DNA of 34,079 nt from JAWLCQ01 sp041687095 (GTDB lineage: Bacteria; Planctomycetota; Phycisphaerae; SM23-33), in the NCBI GenBank assembly GCA_041687095.1, contig JAWLCQ010000037.1, forward strand, positions 1-34,079, written 5' to 3'. The first letter of the stretch is position 1; each line of letters begins with the position of its first letter. A program made the translations under genes and the position numbers. The notes under the pieces are model-generated. The model was not told the origin of the DNA, ran no database searches, and saw nothing but the letters and a program-made list of their open reading frames with translations. Of the stretch, positions 30,666 through 34,079 are shown piece by piece.

Positions 30666-32105
30666 ATGCGACCGAACATCCTGCTCATCATGACCGACCA
30701 GCAGTCCGCCAACGCCCTGTCCTGCGCGGGCAACCCCGAGCTGTCCACCCCCGCCATGGACCGCCTCGCCGCGCGCGGGACGCGGTTCGACCGGGCGTAC
30801 TGCACCTACCCGCTGTGCATCCCCGCCCGCGAGAGCCTCCTCACCGGGCGCATGCCCTACGCCCTGGGCTACCGCAAGTGGGGCGACGCCATCGCCCCCG
30901 AACTGCAGCCGCAGCAACTGGGCTTCCTCTTCCGCGACGCGGGCTACGACTGCGTGTACGCCGGGAAGCTGCACGCCCCCACGAACCGCCCCGAGGCCCA
31001 CGGGTTCCGCGGGATCTGCGGCCAGAACGACCCCCAGCTCGCCGGGGCGTGCATCGAGTACCTTCAGGCGTTTGCCTCACGGCAGAAGGGGACGGGCGCC
31101 CAGGAGCATTCCGCTCCTCCGCAGGGCCTCGAAAATGGGGACAGGCACCTCCGGGGCGAGAAGCATGCCCCTGCGGAGCCAGTCCCCGTTTTCGAGACGG
31201 GCGCTCCCGCCCAACCGTTCCTCATGGTCGCGTCGTTCGACAACCCGCACAACATCTGCCAGTACGCCCGCCACGAGCCCCTGCCGTGGGCCCGCGTGAC
31301 GGAGCCCCCGCTCGAGGACTGCCCCTCGCTCCCGCCCAACTTCGCGATCCCGCCCTTCGAGCCCGAGGTCATCCGCGTCATCCAGCGGCGCGACCCGCGG
31401 ATCTACCCCGGCGTCAACAACACGCCCGAGCAGTGGCGGCGGTACCGCAACGCGTACTTCCGCCTCATCGAGACCGCCGACCGCGAGATCGGCCGCATCC
31501 TCGATGCGCTGGAGCAGACCGGGCTCGCGGAGAGCACGCTCATCGTCTTCACGAGCGATCACGGGGACGGGCAGGGCGCCCACCAATGGAACCAGAAGAG
31601 CATCCTCTACGACGAGGTCACCCGCGTCCCGATGCTCGTTGCGCCCCCCGGGGGCGCGAGCTCGCGCACGGACGCGGAGCACCTCGTGTCGGTGGGGCTC
31701 GACGTGCTGCCCACGCTGTGTGACTGGGCGTCCGTCCGTCCGCCCGACGGGCTCGAGGGCCGCTCCCTCCGCCCGCTGCTGGAGGGTGGAACGTCCGAGT
31801 GGCGGGACGAGCTGATCGTCGAGACCTGGCCGTTCCAGGGCGATCCCGGCCGCACGCTGGGGCGCATGGTCCGCACGCACCGCTACAAGTACGCCGTCTA
31901 CACCTGGGGCCGCCACCGCGAGCAGCTCTTCGACCTCGCGACGGACCCCGGGGAGATGGTCAACCTCGCCGTCAACGCCCGCTGCCGCGGAATCCTGCAG
32001 GAGCACCGCGACCGCCTTCGCCGCTACTGCGAGCGAACGGGCGACGAGTTCCTCCCGCACATCCCCGACCCCGACAGCGCGGGGACGGGGTACGGGCACG
32101 GGTGA
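30666..32105 (+). CDS. Sulfatase with a palindrome-encoded insert
   Basis: This 479-residue type I sulfatase opens with MRPNILLIMTDQQSANALSCAGN. The active-site motif is Cys51-Ile-Pro-Ala-Arg55, fitting C-x-[PA]-x-R, so formylglycine formation is expected. YAGKLHAP carries the conserved Lys/His and IVFTSDHGDGQGAH the second metal site. It belongs to the choline-sulfatase-like/AslA-like branch; the substrate is unknown. Residues about 139-180 interrupt the usual link between a helix (ACIEYLQAF) and the strand QPFLMVASFDNPH; of these, 156-176 come from the 63-bp palindrome at 31131-31193. No signal peptide. GATACC at 30651 may be a -10 box with a very short leader. Confidence 0.92.
   Translation: MRPNILLIMTDQQSANALSCAGNPELSTPAMDRLAARGTRFDRAYCTYPLCIPARESLLTGRMPYALGYRKWGDAIAPELQPQQLGFLFRDAGYDCVYAGKLHAPTNRPEAHGFRGICGQNDPQLAGACIEYLQAFASRQKGTGAQEHSAPPQGLENGDRHLRGEKHAPAEPVPVFETGAPAQPFLMVASFDNPHNICQYARHEPLPWARVTEPPLEDCPSLPPNFAIPPFEPEVIRVIQRRDPRIYPGVNNTPEQWRRYRNAYFRLIETADREIGRILDALEQTGLAESTLIVFTSDHGDGQGAHQWNQKSILYDEVTRVPMLVAPPGGASSRTDAEHLVSVGLDVLPTLCDWASVRPPDGLEGRSLRPLLEGGTSEWRDELIVETWPFQGDPGRTLGRMVRTHRYKYAVYTWGRHREQLFDLATDPGEMVNLAVNARCRGILQEHRDRLRRYCERTGDEFLPHIPDPDSAGTGYGHG
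31131..31193 (+). repeat. 63-bp GGGGAC palindrome inserted in frame in the sulfatase
   Basis: It runs from GAAAATGGGGACAGGC to CAGTCCCCGTTTTC with GCATGCCCCTGCGGAG inside, the same length as the copies at 8603 and 13567. It gives exactly 21 codons (ENGDRHLRGEKHAPAEPVPVF). The preceding 31083-31130 looks like a decayed second copy, as in the pair at 8524-8665. Confidence 0.88.
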
Positions 32106-32127
32106 TACGCGGGTCCCTGGATTCACC

Positions 32128-32278
32128 GGCGGGGTCAGGGCCATCGCATCGTTCGGTTCGCCGGGTGCCACGGGTTCGCAGAACCCGTGTTCCGCCTCGC
32201 GCTCCTACGAGCACGGCTGTAAACAGCACAGCCGTGGCACCCGCGACGGCGACTTTGCGGTGGCCCTGAGGGCGGGGT
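32128..32278. mobile_element. MITE-like GGTGCCAC element, copy 2
   Basis: It is closely related to 30468-30621: the shared core includes CGCCGGGTGCCACGGGTTCG and CACAGCCGTGGCACCCGCGA. The ends are CAGGGCCATCGCA and TGCGGTGGCCCTG in inverted orientation. GGCGGGGT flanks both sides (32128-32135 and 32271-32278) and may be an 8-bp target duplication, though two extra bases sit at the right end. It lies 22 bases after the sulfatase stop. Confidence 0.75.
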
Positions 32279-32365
32279 GCCGTGGGCTGCGGAGCGCAGC
32301 GGCTTGCCTCGGCGGAGCCTTGGCGGAGACGGGAGCAACCACGTCAGACCGACGTCCACGGTCCA

Positions 32366-32436
32366 TAAACGCAAAGAGCGCAGAGGGCGAAGTGCGGTGC
32401 ACTCCATCCCTTTGCGCTCTTTGCGATCTCTGCGGT
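32366..32436. repeat. Inverted repeat of the CGCAAAGAGCGCAGAG family
   Basis: ACGCAAAGAGCGCAGAGG (left) and CCTTTGCGCTCTTTGCG (right) pair; the right side continues ATCTCTGCGGTG as at 30366. Together with MITE copy 2 and a run of AATCCGAAA-like units just before 32545 it fills the 440-base gap, where I see no gene. Confidence 0.8.
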
Positions 32437-32545
32437 GAACGGATCCGCGGAGGGATCTGCGGGTTCTCGGACCGCCCCGCCTGGTCGCGGGACCCGCGCA
32501 TCAGGCGTCAGCCAAATCCGAAACCCGAAATCCCCAATCCGAAAT

Positions 32546-33736
32546 CTACTTCACCTCGGACATCTTCACCCAGCGCTTCTCCTTGGCGGCGAGGAGGGCG
32601 GCTTCGAGGACGCGCTGGGTCTGGTAGGCGTCCTGGAAGTCGGGGATCGGGACCACGGGCTTCTCGCCGTTGAGGACGCGGATGATGTCGCTGGCCATGT
32701 TCGTGAACCCGTGCTCGTACCCGATGATGTGCGCATCGGGCCACCACGCCGCCACGTACGGGTGATCCCCCCCGTGGGTGACCATGATGTTGGTCCAGCC
32801 CTGCGTCGCGCGGGGGGCGGTGGCGTCGTAGTACTCGAGTTCGTTCATCCGCTCGAAGTCGAACTTCAGCGAGCCCTTGGTCCCGTTGATCTCGAACCCG
32901 TTGCGGTTCTGGTTGCCCGTCGCCTGGCGGGCGGCTTCGAACGACGCGACCGCCCCGCCGCTGAAGCGGGCGAGGAACAGGACGGCGTCGTCGACGGTGA
33001 CCTTGCCCTTCTTCGCCCCGCCCTTGGCCCCGGCGGCGATGCCCCCGGCGGCCCCGGCGGAGGGGATCGTCCGCTCCTTGACGAAGGTCTCGGCGATGGC
33101 TCCGCAGATGTCGGTGATCTCCTCGCCCGTGACGAAGCGGGTCATGTCGATGATGTGGGCGTTGAGGTCGCCATGGGCGCCGGAGCCCGCGAGCTTCTTG
33201 TCGAACCGCCACAGCAGCGGGACGGCGTCGCCCGCCCAGTCCTGGAGGTAGTGGGCGCGGACGTGGCGGATGTCGCCCAGCTTGCCCTGCGCGACGAGCT
33301 GCTGGGCGAGGGCGACGGCGGGGACGCGGCGGTAGTTGTACCAGACGAAGGTCTGGACCTTGGCCTTGCGGGCGGCGTCGGCCATCTCCTTGGCTTCGGC
33401 GAGCGTCCCGGCGATGGGCTTCTCGCACGAGACGCTCTTGCCGGCGGCGATGGCGGCCTTGGCGACGGGGGCGTGCATGTAGTTGGGGGTCACGACGTCG
33501 ACGAGGTCGACCTCGTCGTTCTGGACCAGGGCCTTCCAGTCCGTCGTCCAGTTCTGCCAGCCCCAGTTGGCGGCGAAGGCGGAGGGGTTCTCCGACTCCT
33601 GCCCGAAGGTGCTGTACAGCGTCGGGCGGACGGCGGGCTGGAAGAACTTGCCCACCTGCGACCAGGCGTTCGAGTGCGTGCGGCCCATGAACCCCTGGCC
33701 GACCAGGGCCACGTTCAGACGCTTCAGACGTGCCAT
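32546..33736 (-). CDS. Gfo/Idh/MocA family oxidoreductase
   Basis: This 396-residue NAD(P)-dependent oxidoreductase acts on sugars, inositols or related compounds. The Rossmann motif GQGFMGRTH is near residues 13-21, CEKPIAG contains the EKP motif with the catalytic Lys, and GAHGDLNAHIIDM supplies the conserved Asp/His. A Gly/Ala/Lys-rich stretch (SAGAAGGIAAGAKGGAKKG) is an unusual loop in the C-terminal domain. There is no twin-arginine signal, although many planctomycete members have one. AAGGAG lies about 10 bases before the ATG and a good promoter lies 70-97 bases upstream. Substrate unknown. Confidence 0.94.
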   Translation of the reverse strand: MARLKRLNVALVGQGFMGRTHSNAWSQVGKFFQPAVRPTLYSTFGQESENPSAFAANWGWQNWTTDWKALVQNDEVDLVDVVTPNYMHAPVAKAAIAAGKSVSCEKPIAGTLAEAKEMADAARKAKVQTFVWYNYRRVPAVALAQQLVAQGKLGDIRHVRAHYLQDWAGDAVPLLWRFDKKLAGSGAHGDLNAHIIDMTRFVTGEEITDICGAIAETFVKERTIPSAGAAGGIAAGAKGGAKKGKVTVDDAVLFLARFSGGAVASFEAARQATGNQNRNGFEINGTKGSLKFDFERMNELEYYDATAPRATQGWTNIMVTHGGDHPYVAAWWPDAHIIGYEHGFTNMASDIIRVLNGEKPVVPIPDFQDAYQTQRVLEAALLAAKEKRWVKMSEVK

Positions 33737-33804
33737 TGCCTATGCTCCTTTCCTGTGCGAATGCCCCCACGGGGGCGAATGCGGTATCCTTCGTGTGTGC
33801 TGCA

Positions 33805-33833
33805 ACTATACGAGGCCAAACCACCGCTGGCAA
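33805..33833 (-). promoter_or_regulatory. Promoter of the Gfo/Idh/MocA gene
   Basis: On the minus strand TTGCCA (33833-33828), a 17-base spacer and TATAGT (33810-33805) form a near-consensus promoter. The leader of about 60 bases contains a GCCCCCGTGGGGGC hairpin (around 33766) and an AAGGAG ribosome site. Confidence 0.6.
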
Positions 33834-33876
33834 CGCCAGAGGCGGAGATTGCGGGGGCAGGGGGGGCGAGGAAGCG

Positions 33877-33950
33877 GGAACCGGGAGCCAGGAACCGGGA
33901 GCCAGGAACCAGGAACCGGGAGTCAGGAACCGGGCATCGGGAACCGGGCT
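33877..33950. repeat. 14-bp tandem repeat near the insertion sequence
   Basis: GGAACCGGGAGCCA is repeated about four times with half-units (GGAACCA) between, ending 50 bases before the IS end. The unit length equals that of the unrelated array at 10901-10970. The rest of the gap up to 33999 holds nothing that I recognise. Confidence 0.85.
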
Positions 33951-33999
33951 TGCCGCGTCGTAGCCGCAGGCGAAGACGGGAACCCCTCTCCCCCGGGGG

Positions 34000-34079
34000 C
34001 TGTCTCTTTATCACATTTTTCCCAGTTGCTGGCAGAGCCGATAGCCGATCAGGCGTTCGTTCAGAATGTGCCAGCCGCG
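34000..34079. mobile_element. One end of an IS50-like (IS4 family) insertion sequence
   Basis: CTGTCTCTTTATCACATTT (34000-34018) matches the inside end of IS50 (Tn5) at 16 of 19 positions, from memory of that sequence. As in IS50, the transposase stop codon lies inside this end, reading inwards on the minus strand. The element continues beyond the window, so its other end, length and target duplication cannot be seen. Confidence 0.65.
34011..34079 (-). CDS. Transposase C-terminus (IS4 family), cut by the window edge
   Basis: On the minus strand the frame reads WHILNERLIGYRLCQQLGKM and then TGA at 34013-34011. The stop is inside the terminal repeat (AAAATGTGATAAAGAGACAG), the same arrangement as in IS50, where the last codons and TGA overlap the inside end. 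Only 22 codons are visible, so the assignment rests mostly on the terminal repeat. Confidence 0.5.
   Translation of the reverse strand, partial: RGWHILNERLIGYRLCQQLGKM

Overview
This is a very GC-rich stretch (roughly 70% by eye, with almost every third codon position G or C) carrying 22 complete or nearly complete bacterial protein genes and two genes cut by the window edges. No rRNA, tRNA or CRISPR array was recognised. Two sulfatases, a Gfo/Idh/MocA oxidoreductase, a URO-D-like protein, giant secreted proteins with carbohydrate-binding modules and DUF4190/GYF/DUF2752 membrane proteins suggest a polysaccharide-degrading planctomycete (Phycisphaerae-like) or a member of a similar phylum such as Armatimonadota or Hydrogenedentota. 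The phylum is an inference from gene content, not proven.

Layout. 1-883: 3' end of a PBP4-type D-Ala-D-Ala carboxypeptidase. 1129-3607: a secreted MORN-repeat protein, two small DUF4190 membrane proteins (one with a GYF_2 head) and a DUF2752 protein. 3659-6110: a PfkB kinase, then three minus-strand genes (PPOX-fold protein, DUF433 protein, P-loop kinase) with a broken DUF2905 gene between two of them. 6514-12210: a human-type transketolase, HtpX, a short-chain dehydrogenase and a URO-D-family protein. 12347-16482 (minus): a putative alpha/alpha-barrel glycosidase, galactokinase and a thioredoxin-like protein. 16745-18088: UvrC without its usual C-terminal HhH part. 18524-28240: three secreted proteins, namely a large CBM9-like plus DUF6067-like glycosidase, a shortened paralogue lacking the catalytic segment, and a 1115-residue protein made of two CBM9-like + MORN modules in tandem. 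28772-32105: two divergent sulfatases. 32546-33736: a Gfo/Idh/MocA oxidoreductase. 34000-34079: the end of an IS50-like (IS4 family) insertion sequence.

How the genes may work together: the sulfatases, secreted glycan-binding proteins, galactokinase, PfkB kinase, transketolase and the SDR and Gfo/Idh/MocA oxidoreductases fit uptake and catabolism of sulfated or galactose-containing polysaccharides. The remaining genes are housekeeping (cell wall, proteolysis, DNA repair).

The most remarkable content is non-coding. Almost every intergenic gap holds a long-armed inverted repeat or a short tandem repeat, from at least eight unrelated sequence families, often starting within a few bases of a stop codon. 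One 63-bp palindrome (21 codons) occurs between genes and also in frame inside two enzyme genes, much like Rickettsia palindromic elements. A 160-bp MITE-like element brackets uvrC, and a 130-bp element with terminal inverted repeats and apparent target duplications brackets a sulfatase. Four genes show promoters whose -10 box lies only 6-8 bases before the ATG, which predicts leaderless transcripts.
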